Of a DNA stretch of 26,455 bases, positions 1-7,839 are shown piece by piece. The stretch's first letter is position 1. Every line of letters starts with the position of its first letter. Location: NCBI GenBank assembly GCA_964510235.1, contig CAZEBF010000012.1:1-26455 (forward strand). The letters are read 5' to 3'. Source of the DNA: CAYUUR01 sp964510235. GTDB taxonomy: Bacteria; Patescibacteriota; Saccharimonadia; Saccharimonadales; CAYUUR01. Position numbers and translations under genes: made by a program. Under the pieces are notes generated by a model. The model was not told the origin of the DNA, searched no databases, and saw nothing but the letters and a program-made list of their open reading frames with translations.

Positions 1-260
1 GCAAAGTAGCCAAAAGCTATTAGTAATATGTCTGCGATAAAGGCGATACCAAAGAATAGATCCTGGGCCTTCGAATTTGTATCTACATCCGGCCACAGCG
101 CAAAAAGCACCGCCACCACATAGACGGCCACCAACAACTGCCAATCCCCCGCCAAAACCGCACTATCCGGCATACCCCGCCCCGGCAAAAGGTAATAGCT
201 GGCCGACACCGCCGTGCCAGCCAGCAAACCACCCACCACATGCCCTTTATAGTTAGCCAT
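1..260 (-). CDS. YdjM/DUF457-like membrane protein, 3' part beyond window
   Basis: I read this from the sequence as an open frame of 86 codons that runs off the left edge. It begins MANYKGHVVGGLLAG and contains LFALWPDVDTNSKAQD. A histidine near residue 7 and a PDxD motif after a hydrophobic stretch are typical of the YdjM/DUF457 family of inner-membrane, putative metal-dependent hydrolases. The visible part has hydrophobic stretches near residues 8-25, 43-56 and 69-86. The start is fixed by the homologous, truncated copy at 4109-4186, which begins at the same codon. Both copies carry TACAAT exactly 6 nt before the ATG (267-272 here), so the message is probably leaderless. Enzymatic activity of the family is not established. 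The C-terminal half cannot be judged. Confidence 0.75.
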   Translation of the reverse strand, partial: MANYKGHVVGGLLAGTAVSASYYLLPGRGMPDSAVLAGDWQLLVAVYVVAVLFALWPDVDTNSKAQDLFFGIAFIADILLIAFGYF

Positions 261-321
261 GAGCTTATTGTACACGAATAACCAGGACTAGTTTCAGTCA
301 GCACTAGCTAGTCTGACGAGC

Positions 322-2310
322 TTAACGAAGACGCTCCCACTCTTGCGAGTCACTACTAACATCGTCATCGAAGCGACTGATGGCAGTCATTGCTTTATGT
401 AAATTCTGGTATGCACTCCACATTTGAAACTTCCGTGGGTCTTCTATTCTACACGCATCGTCCGGTTCTGTTTCAACACGCTTCAGGACGTTCGATAGCA
501 CCCGTAGTTGGGGAAACACCTTTTCAATCCTTTCGATTTCCTGCCTTGATCTGTCAAACTTTCTTATCAACATATCGATCGACGATGGTTGTCGTGAGCG
601 AACTACTGCACCAGGTGTTCTACCTATTGAATCAAGCCCGCAGTAGTACGTGAACAGGCATGAAAGAACAATATCTTCAACCTGCACCTCAGATGACAGA
701 ATTTTATCGGCTGGAAATAAGTCGAAAGGGCTACGACGATAGAGCGAGAACCGACCGTGATAGTAATTCCTCTCTGTCCTAAAATCTTGATGAAACTCCG
801 CCATGTTAAAACGGTTTGGGCTGCTTTCTTTAGGCAATGATTCGGCGTAGGTAACAAGCCTTAACTTATTTTCAAGCATTTCTCGAACAAGAAGTGGGAG
901 CGTCCAGTGGTTAAAGGCAGTATCGACATCGAGTTTTGCAATATAAGCATCAATATCTCTAACTTGCACCCCCGCATAGAAAGCTTTCAGAATACCATCA
1001 TCCGAATCAATAACCCTACGTTTCTCCGAATCAAGTTCGGCATACTCGTTCAGAATTACCTGAGATTCGTCAGTGCTGCCATTTATGACGAATATCACCT
1101 CATGCGGTATGTGGAGCAGGTCTAATTCAGTAAGTGTCCTGTCTAGCTGCTGGAGAAATGTAGGAAGCTCATGCTTCTCATTTCTTACTGGCACAATCAC
1201 AGAGACTCCTGTTACAGCATTCCATTCTACCGTATTACGCACGGCTTCGTATTCTGATTGATTTATCTCTGGCGTCACTATATGTCGATTTCTTTGCTGC
1301 AAGGCTTCAACTTTTAGTGAATACCGATTCGTTTCATCAATCTTTATACCACTAATTTCCGATAAAGCTTCGTGATTCTGATATGGAGCAATCAGTCCAA
1401 ACCCTGCATCCTTTAGGAATCTTCGAAGCAACGAATCAGAGAATAATACTCGGTGAAGCCATCGAGGGTCTGTTTTCGAATGCTCTGCGCCAAGCCCTAC
1501 GAGCTGAGTAAGAGCGGCACTGCCTCCTGGGATCGCGTAGCTCTTCTGCCCTTTTGACGAGTACCCATCTTTTAGTTCGTTAAGCGTTATTAAGGCGTCA
1601 GGCACGGCAATTCTGAGGAGTCCACGAGGATGCAGGACGCGTTTCCACTCTGCTAAGACACGCGGAACTTGGCTTGCTTCAAAGTGCTCTAGTACATGCG
1701 AACCCATGACGACACTGAACCAACCATCAGGGAACGGCAATGCAGTCGCTGATGCAACTACTTCTGGAGAACCCTCTGGTGACAGATCGATATTGATTGC
1801 TTCACGAATTTTCTTCCTCGGATCGTGACCAGAACCAATATTAAGCACTCTCGGAAGAGGTAGCATTCTGTCATCGTTTTCCGTAACAGTAGCAGTCGGC
1901 TGATAGAAGTCGGTCGTATACTCTGGGAGGCTTTGCTCACCAAAATCGTCAGCTATCCTTTGAGACAGCCTACGATTACCCGGATTAATGAATTCAACCA
2001 CCGTGCTCCCTGTGCTGGAGTCATGATCGAAGCCTTGTATGAGTAGTCCAGTATCTAAAAGATAGCCCATAAGCACCTCTTTGTTATACAAAACTGGCCT
2101 TAAAAGCGAATCATTATCACCACGATATATCAGTTGCTGTTGTAACTCGAGAAAATCGTGATCATCGCCAATTGCAGCAATCAGCCTCTCAGCAACAACC
2201 GTTCCTTCTAGAAATTGAACAGCATGAGCAGAATCAGGATCAGTTTCATGTAACGCTTCTATGAATGTATCTTGATGTAGCTTATCAATTTCGGAACTAT
2301 GAAACGTCAT
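322..2310 (-). CDS. Fusion of SAM-dependent methyltransferase and family 2 glycosyltransferase
   Basis: 662 residues in three parts. Residues 1-150 are unrecognised. Residues about 152-260 are a class I methyltransferase: LNIGSGHD is the SAM-binding glycine motif, NIDLSPEG is the acidic motif II, and GSHVLEHF is typical of methyltransferase type 11. Residues about 368-560 are a GT-A type family 2 glycosyltransferase: VSVIVPVRNE, then VIFVINGSTDES, with DVD near 461-463 as the probable metal/nucleotide-sugar DxD motif. No membrane segment is obvious, so it is probably cytoplasmic and could act on a cell-surface glycan precursor (inference). The start at ATG 2310 has GAGG 6 nt upstream. It diverges from the gene at 2378 across 67 nt and lies between two copies of the YdjM-like gene start. 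The acceptor substrate is unknown. Confidence 0.82.
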   Translation of the reverse strand: MTFHSSEIDKLHQDTFIEALHETDPDSAHAVQFLEGTVVAERLIAAIGDDHDFLELQQQLIYRGDNDSLLRPVLYNKEVLMGYLLDTGLLIQGFDHDSSTGSTVVEFINPGNRRLSQRIADDFGEQSLPEYTTDFYQPTATVTENDDRMLPLPRVLNIGSGHDPRKKIREAINIDLSPEGSPEVVASATALPFPDGWFSVVMGSHVLEHFEASQVPRVLAEWKRVLHPRGLLRIAVPDALITLNELKDGYSSKGQKSYAIPGGSAALTQLVGLGAEHSKTDPRWLHRVLFSDSLLRRFLKDAGFGLIAPYQNHEALSEISGIKIDETNRYSLKVEALQQRNRHIVTPEINQSEYEAVRNTVEWNAVTGVSVIVPVRNEKHELPTFLQQLDRTLTELDLLHIPHEVIFVINGSTDESQVILNEYAELDSEKRRVIDSDDGILKAFYAGVQVRDIDAYIAKLDVDTAFNHWTLPLLVREMLENKLRLVTYAESLPKESSPNRFNMAEFHQDFRTERNYYHGRFSLYRRSPFDLFPADKILSSEVQVEDIVLSCLFTYYCGLDSIGRTPGAVVRSRQPSSIDMLIRKFDRSRQEIERIEKVFPQLRVLSNVLKRVETEPDDACRIEDPRKFQMWSAYQNLHKAMTAISRFDDDVSSDSQEWERLR

Positions 2311-2377
2311 TTACGACCTCGTTGACTAATATATTCAATTGTACCATAATACCCTCATTGTTAATGAAAGGTTTGTT

Positions 2378-3535
2378 ATGTCAAGCGGCCGGGTCGAAAA
2401 TCTGTTACTAGCAGCGCCATTAATCACAGGAATTCCTGGCTGTGAGATTCCAGACTTTACTGATCTTCCTCCATCGACCTTTTCGTCATTGGCACTATTC
2501 CCTCAGGATGAAAACACTAAAGAAGATGTACAGTACGACCGGCCAGGCACAGCCGCCATTGAGCATTACTACCAAGAAGTTATTACATCTTCTGGCGTAT
2601 CATCGGCAGTAAAAGCCGCTGTGGAACCAATGCTCGAACAATACTCTGTAATGACGAGATGTTCGCCTTTGGCTGAAGCTCGTCATGGGGATGTGTCATT
2701 CGCAGGCACATATCCGTCATTTATACCAAAACCTTTTCCTCAAACGATTGATGCAGTCTGTCGGGGAGTCGGTGCAGTGCTCGCAGGACAACATACGGAT
2801 TACGCTCAGTACTACCAAAATAGGCATATGATTCCAATGGAAGATAGAGGGTTAGGCGTGCTTTTAATGAGGCTAGTACAAAACCCAGCGATTCATGGTA
2901 CCGGCTATGCGTTCCAATCTAACGTCAGAGCGGAGTATGTTTTCGACCCAAGTCTTGATCAAGAACAGTACGCCATACAGCGTAATGTTAACCATTTGAC
3001 TAATGATAAATTTGGCCGCTCAAATGAAGATCCAAATGGTTTTTGCAATGATATTGATTTCGACGTACGGGTAACGAAGCTGTTGACAACACTCGAGAAT
3101 CACTTCTCAATGCCAGTTGATGTAGAGTTCTTGGTTGATTCTGAAGGTAGCATTAATGTCGTTCAAATACGAAAAATGTCCAAAAAACATCGAGACAACT
3201 GGTCAAATTATTACCGCCAGTCACACCACGATATTGACACTTCTGCTCCTCGAAGAGCGATCATTAACAGTGTTGGCCTCTTACCTGATAACAAAGAGAT
3301 TACAACGATTCAACACGAAGACACGTTTACCACACTTACTTCCTTGAGTGCTTCTCAAGATGCCGTGCAGTTACTCATCGTGCATAATGACGATAGAACA
3401 CGCGATCACTTACAGTACGCGGTCCTCGAAGACCCCTACGTACAAGCTGCGTTTCATGCATCACCTAAGGAAGGCGACTTCGTAACAAATACACGTAAGA
3501 CAGTTTACTCTAACGGCGACACCTACTCTAGCTAA
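2378..3535 (+). CDS. Divergent PEP/pyruvate-binding (PPDK N-terminal-like) domain protein
   Basis: 385 residues, starting at ATG 2378 (MSSGRVEN) with AAAGG upstream. An in-frame TTG at 2339 is less likely. The pattern matches the ATP-grasp N-terminal domain of PEP synthase/pyruvate phosphate dikinase in degenerate form. TRCSPLAEARHGDVSFAGTY (residues ~93-112) resembles the 'RSS..ED....FAG' segment, VLLMRLVQNPAIHGTGYAFQ resembles the 'V.VQ.M......G..f' strand, and VEFLVDSEGSINVVQIR resembles the 'iEw..d..g.l.ilQ.R' strand. The central phosphohistidine and PEP-binding domains are absent, so it cannot run a full PEP synthase cycle. Stand-alone proteins of this kind may phosphorylate small molecules. 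The substrate is unknown. It is divergent from the methyltransferase-glycosyltransferase gene and ends 3 nt from the convergent NUDIX gene. Confidence 0.6.
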   Translation: MSSGRVENLLLAAPLITGIPGCEIPDFTDLPPSTFSSLALFPQDENTKEDVQYDRPGTAAIEHYYQEVITSSGVSSAVKAAVEPMLEQYSVMTRCSPLAEARHGDVSFAGTYPSFIPKPFPQTIDAVCRGVGAVLAGQHTDYAQYYQNRHMIPMEDRGLGVLLMRLVQNPAIHGTGYAFQSNVRAEYVFDPSLDQEQYAIQRNVNHLTNDKFGRSNEDPNGFCNDIDFDVRVTKLLTTLENHFSMPVDVEFLVDSEGSINVVQIRKMSKKHRDNWSNYYRQSHHDIDTSAPRRAIINSVGLLPDNKEITTIQHEDTFTTLTSLSASQDAVQLLIVHNDDRTRDHLQYAVLEDPYVQAAFHASPKEGDFVTNTRKTVYSNGDTYSS

Positions 3536-3538
3536 CCT

Positions 3539-4024
3539 TTAAGGGGCAAGCATTCCTCGGGCTACTAATTCATCAATAAGAATACCCATTGTCTTTTTAT
3601 CGCCACCAGAATAGGCTTTGGTGAATTCTATCGCGTTCATGAATCGGCGGTTGGATGTTGGATCGGTTGGATCGGGGATGAATGTATTAATTTTCTGAGG
3701 TCGAGCAGTAAAAATTGCCATTGCCGTACTGTCGTTCTTGATAACGGCAAAAGGTGCTACATCGTCAATTTCTACACATGCCTCTTCGAGCACTTCTCGA
3801 TGAGCGGCTTGTACTACGCTTTCATCACCCTCCATATGTCCCCCGGGGATATCCCATCCACGCTCGTTCTGCATTACCAGCAACGATTTATCATCATTCA
3901 TAACAAAAGCGAAGGCTGCGGTAATCTTTTCTGGAAGCTGCTCAAAATCTGGGTTCTCAACAAACTCAACCACAAACGCTGCAGGATTTTTTGCGTATTC
4001 AGGACCATTATCTTGATGTGTCAT
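3539..4024 (-). CDS. NUDIX family hydrolase
   Basis: 161 residues. The Nudix box runs over residues ~62-84: GHMEGDES followed by HREVLEEACVEI, matching G-x5-E-x7-REuxEE. The usual glycine after the EE pair is cysteine here. Catalytic glutamates of the REVLEE helix are present. The preceding strand includes LLVMQNERGWDIPGG, typical of MutT-like enzymes that hydrolyse nucleoside diphosphates linked to another group. The C-terminal part contains FTKAYSGGDKKT, possibly substrate-specific. The substrate cannot be deduced. The start at 4024 has no clear Shine-Dalgarno. A GATAAT box sits 8 nt upstream, which suggests a leaderless message. It converges with the PPDK-like gene with only 3 nt between the stops. 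Confidence 0.85.
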   Translation of the reverse strand: MTHQDNGPEYAKNPAAFVVEFVENPDFEQLPEKITAAFAFVMNDDKSLLVMQNERGWDIPGGHMEGDESVVQAAHREVLEEACVEIDDVAPFAVIKNDSTAMAIFTARPQKINTFIPDPTDPTSNRRFMNAIEFTKAYSGGDKKTMGILIDELVARGMLAP

Positions 4025-4108
4025 ATGCCGTTATTATCATATAATCTCTCGTAATATACAAGACGTGCTGTACTTAAACTGTTCGTGAACTTTTACTAAC
4101 CTATAAAA

Positions 4109-4186
4109 CTATAAAGGGGAAGTACCCGCCGAAACCGCCGTTCCTGCCAACACTCCGCCCACAACATGCCCTTTATAATTTGCCAT
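4109..4186 (-). pseudogene. Truncated copy of the YdjM-like gene start
   Basis: Reading the minus strand from ATG 4186 gives MANYKGHVVGGVLAGTAVSA, then GTSPL and a stop. The first 21 residues match the N-terminus of the gene at 260 at 19 of 21 positions, while many third codon positions differ, so the copies are not recent duplicates. After codon 20 the similarity fades. A one-base shift would restore a Y-F-P-like continuation comparable with Y-Y-L in the intact copy, which suggests a frameshift followed by loss of the rest. TACAAT lies 6 nt upstream (4193-4198), as in the intact copy. A functional 25-residue peptide is possible but less likely. Confidence 0.75.
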
Positions 4187-4278
4187 GTCACCATTGTACC
4201 TGTATACATCACAACGCATAGATGATGCGATCTGCCAGCGCTGTACTTTGGTTTACAACTCCTTAACACTCCTGGTGG

Positions 4279-4290
4279 TACAATGGCTGC
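4279..4290 (+). promoter_or_regulatory. Promoter -10 box directly before the response regulator start
   Basis: TACAAT at 4279-4284 is followed by 6 nt and then the GTG start at 4291. This spacing puts the likely transcription start at or next to the start codon. No convincing -35 box at 16-18 nt is visible. The opposite-facing TACAAT at 4193-4198 belongs to the truncated YdjM-like copy. Confidence 0.55.
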
Positions 4291-4968
4291 GTGAACAAGA
4301 CTACGATTTTGCTAGTGGAGGATAACGCCGACATGCGCCATGCGGTGGCCAGTTATTTGCGTAACGAAGGCTTTGTGGCGATTGAGCATGACAGTGCGGA
4401 GTCCGCTATCGCTAGTGGAGACTGGGAAGAAAGTGACTTGGCAGTACTTGATATTGCACTGCCTGGTAAGAGCGGCATTGAGCTAACGCAACAACTTAAG
4501 GCTCTGGGGTTTGATAAACCAATCTTAGGATTAACAGCGCGTGACACTATCGACGACAAAATAGAAGGCCTCAGCAATGGCATGACGGACTATGTCGTCA
4601 AGCCATTTGACCTGCGCGAACTAACCGCACGTATACAAGCATTGCTGCGCATCCATGGCACGCAAAGCGACCTCGCTACTTTTAAAACTATCAGTTTCAA
4701 GATCGAGCCAAAGCGTCATAGATTTTATCAAAACGGCCAAGAGATTAAGCTAACGGCCGTGGAGTTTAGACTGATGCTGCTACTCATGCAACACAACCAT
4801 GTCACTGTCTCTGGCCAAGATCTAATTGAAGCCGCCTGGGGTGAGGATGCCGCCCTAACTACCCCACCGCTTCGTATTCATATATCAAACTTGCGCAATA
4901 AGATTGGCGATGACACACTGACTGTTATTCACACGGTGCCAGGCATCGGCTACATGCTACAGGACTAA
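4291..4968 (+). CDS. OmpR/PhoB-family response regulator
   Basis: 225 residues. The N-terminal receiver domain (1-115) has the acidic pair E10/D11, phospho-acceptor D54 in VLDIALPGKSG, T82 and K104 in VVKPF, all expected of an active receiver. The C-terminal winged-helix DNA-binding domain (~130-225) has EIKLTAVEFRLMLLLMQH and the recognition-helix region PLRIHISNLRNKIG, ending VIHTVPGIGYML, typical of the Trans_reg_C family. The start is GTG. An upstream ATG is absent and a -10 box lies 6 nt before it. The kinase gene follows after 2 nt, so the two form one transcription unit. Target genes are unknown. The fasciclin gene downstream is a possible one. Confidence 0.93.
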   Translation: MNKTTILLVEDNADMRHAVASYLRNEGFVAIEHDSAESAIASGDWEESDLAVLDIALPGKSGIELTQQLKALGFDKPILGLTARDTIDDKIEGLSNGMTDYVVKPFDLRELTARIQALLRIHGTQSDLATFKTISFKIEPKRHRFYQNGQEIKLTAVEFRLMLLLMQHNHVTVSGQDLIEAAWGEDAALTTPPLRIHISNLRNKIGDDTLTVIHTVPGIGYMLQD

Positions 4969-4970
4969 AA

Positions 4971-5987
4971 ATGGAACGACTATTCAACAAAACCAGACGA
5001 GACTTCACCATCGCAACCATTGCAGTGGCTATGCTCTGCGCAATAACGAGCGGCGGTGCGGTATATATTGCTGCGCAAGACCGACTTGATAATCCAATAA
5101 CAGCCGAACGATTAAGTGAGCTGTCGCACAATAATGCTGAAGTAAGCGAATACCTAGCAAGTCAAAAACCGTACCACGCACACTTTGAATCGATAGCTAC
5201 GATCATTCAAGAAGAAGAGCAGCGCCAAATCAAACAAGTCTTGCCCTGGATCATAGGTTGGGTTGCAACCATTAGTGCATTGATTGGCTGGTTCCTAGCT
5301 CAAAGATTACTAGCCCCTGTACGAGAGGCTTACTTGGCTCAGCGTCGCTTTTTGCAAGATGCCGCTCACGAGCTACGCAATCCTTTGGCGGCGATGCAAT
5401 CGATGCTGCAAAACGCACGACAATCATCTGCTAAAGCTTCCCCATCGCCCAAGCTTCTAACTTCACTCGAAGCCCAGACAAAACATCTGTCCAGTATTAC
5501 CAGCGAGTTACTATTACTTGAACACCAGGAGCACGCCGGCAACGAAGTTACTGACATCGCCACGCTTTTGCAGGATGTAATCGAAGAGCTACATTACTTG
5601 GCGAAGCAGAAGAAAGTGATCGTCAAGCTACAAAGCCCAGAACAACTACAAGCCCGAATCACACCACAACACTTTGTACAGATTGCTCATAACCTTATAG
5701 AAAATGCTATTAAGTTTAGCAAAACTGGTGACATGGTCAACGTAGCACTTTCAGGCAGTAACAACCGCTGGCGTTTAGAAGTCAAAGACAAAGGCATCGG
5801 CATTCCTGCCGCAGAACAGGCTGATGTATGCAATCGATTCTTTCGTGCCAGTAATGCTACGCGCGTTAATGGCACTGGTCTTGGTCTAGCTATCGTCCAC
5901 AAGTTTGCCAAACTATACGGCGCAAAAGTACACATAAGCAGTCGCGTTAATCATGGCACAATTGTAATTGTAGACACCAAAAAATAG
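4971..5987 (+). CDS. Membrane sensor histidine kinase
   Basis: 338 residues. Two membrane segments (about 12-34 and 90-110) flank an extracytoplasmic loop of only about 55 residues with no recognised sensor domain. There is no clear HAMP domain: the dimerisation region follows almost at once. The H box is AAHELRNPLAAM with H133 as phosphorylation site. The ATPase domain has the N box HNLIENAIKFS, G1 DKGIGIP, the F box RFFRAS and G2 GTGLGLAIVHKF. All catalytic elements are present, so it should phosphorylate the regulator encoded 2 nt upstream. No Shine-Dalgarno is visible before ATG 4971, so translation is probably coupled to the regulator gene. The small sensor loop suggests detection of a membrane or envelope signal (inference). 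Confidence 0.92.
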   Translation: MERLFNKTRRDFTIATIAVAMLCAITSGGAVYIAAQDRLDNPITAERLSELSHNNAEVSEYLASQKPYHAHFESIATIIQEEEQRQIKQVLPWIIGWVATISALIGWFLAQRLLAPVREAYLAQRRFLQDAAHELRNPLAAMQSMLQNARQSSAKASPSPKLLTSLEAQTKHLSSITSELLLLEHQEHAGNEVTDIATLLQDVIEELHYLAKQKKVIVKLQSPEQLQARITPQHFVQIAHNLIENAIKFSKTGDMVNVALSGSNNRWRLEVKDKGIGIPAAEQADVCNRFFRASNATRVNGTGLGLAIVHKFAKLYGAKVHISSRVNHGTIVIVDTKK

Positions 5988-6051
5988 CTTTACGCATTCT
6001 ATACACCCTCTCCCGCACAATGAAAGAGTAAAAAACTAACAAGGAGGGTCC

Positions 6052-6636
6052 ATGCAAGAATCAAACAAAACAGCAGGAATTGCTGCCGGCGTAGTTGCGC
6101 TTGTAGTAATTGGAGGTGGAATAATCTGGTTTATGACAAGCAACAACGACAACGAAACAGCCAACAACAACACAACAGAAAGCACTCAGATGACCGAAGC
6201 CGCGCAACCAACGCAAGATATCGTCGAGATTGCGAGCTCAGACGAACAGTTTTCTACACTAGTTACGGCTGTCAGCGCAGCGGGCTTGGTAGAAACCCTG
6301 CAGGGTGAAGGACCATTTACTGTCTTTGCGCCGACCAACGCAGCGTTTGAAAAGCTGCCAGCAGGCACAGTAGAGAGTCTGCTCGAGCCAGCCAATAAGG
6401 ATCAGTTAGCCGGTATACTTACCTACCACGTAGTACCAGGTAGTGTCATGAGCAGCGATTTGTCTGACGGCCAAAAAGTAAAGACAGTGCAAGGCAACGA
6501 GCTAACTGTACGCATTAGTGGCGGTACCGTTCAGCTCGAGGACGCCACTGGCGCAAGAAGCACTGTTACAAAAACTGACATCAAAGCCAGCAACGGCGTA
6601 ATCCACGTCATCGACACAGTCGTAATGCCACAATAG
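6052..6636 (+). CDS. Membrane-anchored fasciclin (FAS1) domain protein
   Basis: 194 residues. Residues ~8-28 form one membrane anchor (GIAAGVVALVVIGGGIIWFM), followed by an Asn/Thr-rich linker (~30-58) and a single FAS1 domain (~58-194). The conserved H1 segment GPFTVFAPTNAAFEKLP and H2 segment NGVIHVIDTVVMP are both present, as is the central YHVVPG. FAS1 domains act in extracellular adhesion, so this is probably a surface-displayed domain held by the N-terminal anchor. No lipobox cysteine is present. ATG 6052 has the strong Shine-Dalgarno AAGGAGGG, unlike most neighbours. It follows the two-component genes by 64 nt, with a TATACA candidate -10 box between them, and ends at a strong terminator. 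It may be regulated by that system (inference). Confidence 0.92.
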   Translation: MQESNKTAGIAAGVVALVVIGGGIIWFMTSNNDNETANNNTTESTQMTEAAQPTQDIVEIASSDEQFSTLVTAVSAAGLVETLQGEGPFTVFAPTNAAFEKLPAGTVESLLEPANKDQLAGILTYHVVPGSVMSSDLSDGQKVKTVQGNELTVRISGGTVQLEDATGARSTVTKTDIKASNGVIHVIDTVVMPQ

Positions 6637-6658
6637 CAACATAACACTGTCCACCAAA

Positions 6659-6686
6659 CAGACCGCCCACCAGCGGTCTGTTTTTG
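6659..6686 (+). terminator. Intrinsic terminator after the fasciclin gene
   Basis: A perfect 8-bp stem (CAGACCGC, 6659-6666, with GCGGTCTG, 6673-6680) and a 6-nt loop are followed by TTTTTG. Only three T follow the stem on the minus strand, so it should work mainly for the plus-strand fasciclin transcript. The metK gene converges from the right. Confidence 0.92.
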
Positions 6687-6693
6687 CTATGTA

Positions 6694-7680
6694 CTACTCC
6701 CACGCGAAGTCGTGGCCGAAGTGACCATAGCGAGCAGTTTGCTCGTACTGTGGCTGGCGGAGTTTGAGCCATTTGATGATGCCATTTGGCGACAGGTCGT
6801 AGCCAGCGACAACTTCTTGGACGCCATCGATGATGACAATCGCTTCAAGTGGCTGATCATAGCCAATAGCGTATGCTAACCGACAAAACACCTCTTTGGC
6901 CTGGCGCTTCTGCAAATATTCTACTGCGATGCGCCGTGCTGCATAGGCCGCAGAGCGGTCGACTTTACTCGGGTCTTTGCCACTAAAACAGCCTCCACCA
7001 ATTGGGATACGCGGTCCGTAGTTATCGACCACTAACTTTCGGCCGGTTAACCCCGTATCAGCATCAAAGCCACCTTGATGCCAGTCACCAGCTGGGTTGA
7101 TGTGCAGGGAGACTGACTTGGGATTGAAGATAGAGGACTGGAGAGTTGCAGCCCAGTCAAGTACGGCTTGTTTTAGTTCGGATTGTTTGGCGTGTTGGAA
7201 GCTTGCAACTAGTGAGACGATTCTGCCATCACTTAACGTCACTTGCGTCTTGCCATCGTGTGGCCATTTCTCATACAAGAGTTGGTTGAGTTGACGGCTC
7301 AGGACTACTTCTAGCGGTAGATGTTCTGGCGTTTCACTGCAAGCATAACCTACCATGATACCTTGATCACCTGCACCGCCCGTATCGACGCCACTAGCAA
7401 TCTCGGGACTTTGCGCGACTATGCGTACTTCGATCTCATTCCCGGGCGCCAGGCGTTGCACGATTGGCTCGATTACTACCTTTGCATTACTGGTAACTTC
7501 CCCAACCACAAAGATTTTCCCATGACCACCGACGGTTTCTACCGCAACACGAGCATTTGGATCTATTGCAAGATACGCATCCAGTATTGCATCAGATATT
7601 TGGTCGCACAGCTTGTCTGGATGCTTAGGAGAGACACTTTCCGCAGAGCGGTAATTGGTTTGATTGGCTTTAGTCGACAT
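6694..7680 (-). CDS. metK: S-adenosylmethionine synthetase, shortened form
   Basis: Makes S-adenosylmethionine from ATP and methionine. All hallmark segments are present: ESVSPKHPDKLCDQISDA (14-31), GAGDQGIMVGYACSET (102-117), LTGRKLVVDNYG and GGGCFSGKDPSKVDRSAAYA. The C-terminus YGHFGHDFAWE matches the usual end. At 328 residues it is about 55 shorter than the E. coli enzyme. The gaps lie in the region before GAGDQG (the stretch between the first strand pair and QSPEI) and in the segment after the YAIG motif. The catalytic His, Asp and Lys positions appear intact, so it is probably active. It is controlled by the SAM-I riboswitch directly upstream. Its Shine-Dalgarno AAGGAG lies inside the riboswitch terminator stem, 7 nt before ATG 7680. 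Confidence 0.96.
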   Translation of the reverse strand: MSTKANQTNYRSAESVSPKHPDKLCDQISDAILDAYLAIDPNARVAVETVGGHGKIFVVGEVTSNAKVVIEPIVQRLAPGNEIEVRIVAQSPEIASGVDTGGAGDQGIMVGYACSETPEHLPLEVVLSRQLNQLLYEKWPHDGKTQVTLSDGRIVSLVASFQHAKQSELKQAVLDWAATLQSSIFNPKSVSLHINPAGDWHQGGFDADTGLTGRKLVVDNYGPRIPIGGGCFSGKDPSKVDRSAAYAARRIAVEYLQKRQAKEVFCRLAYAIGYDQPLEAIVIIDGVQEVVAGYDLSPNGIIKWLKLRQPQYEQTARYGHFGHDFAWE

Positions 7681-7681
7681 G

Positions 7682-7724
7682 AAAAAACTCCTTTCTATCG
7701 ACCCCGAAACAGGTCAGAAAGGAG
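7682..7724 (-). terminator. Riboswitch expression platform: terminator hairpin containing the metK ribosome binding site
   Basis: On the minus strand, CTCCTTTCT (7724-7716) pairs perfectly with AGAAAGGAG (7696-7688). GACC/GGTC extends the helix internally, and TTTTTT follows, abutting the metK ATG. The 3' stem strand carries AAGGAG at ideal Shine-Dalgarno distance. The hairpin could therefore both end transcription and, in any read-through RNA, mask the ribosome binding site. Confidence 0.9.
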
Positions 7725-7736
7725 CGGGTTGCTCAG

Positions 7737-7839
7737 CTATCTTCCCCGTAAACGGGCTGAATTTTGCACCTTGACGCGCGGTAAGCGCGATAGGTTGCAG
7801 GTGGGTCAACGGGTCAGTCCCTCGCCACACTCTTGATAG
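7737..7839 (-). promoter_or_regulatory. SAM-I (S-box) riboswitch aptamer upstream of metK
   Basis: Read on the minus strand. P1 pairs CTATC (7839-7835) with GATAG (7741-7737). The conserved core follows in order: CAAGAG, GAGGGACTGACCC, TGCAACC, a P3 hairpin with GCGC/CGCG, AAGGTGCAAAATTC, then P4 CCCGTTTACGGG and AAGATAG. This order and sequence match the S-box aptamer that binds S-adenosylmethionine and shuts off methionine/SAM genes, fitting its position before metK. A further 8-bp pairing, AGCGGGTT (7858-7851 region) with AACCCGCT (7730-7723), brackets the aptamer and touches the first bases of the terminator stem. It could extend P1 or serve in the alternative fold. Confidence 0.93.

Noticed and set aside
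83..304. Minus-strand frame of 73 codons rich in Trp, Cys and Arg
   Set aside because: It is a shadow of the YdjM-like gene at 1-260, which is in another frame and has a homologous second copy.
7321..7836. Plus-strand frame of 171 codons
   Set aside because: It lies opposite metK and the SAM-I riboswitch. Its composition is that of an antisense shadow, and no ribosome binding site is seen.
7737..7839. SAM-IV or another SAM riboswitch class
   Set aside because: The order CAAGAG, GAGGGACTG, GCAACC, GGTGC, AAAATTC and a P4 hairpin fits SAM-I. The SAM-IV core differs.
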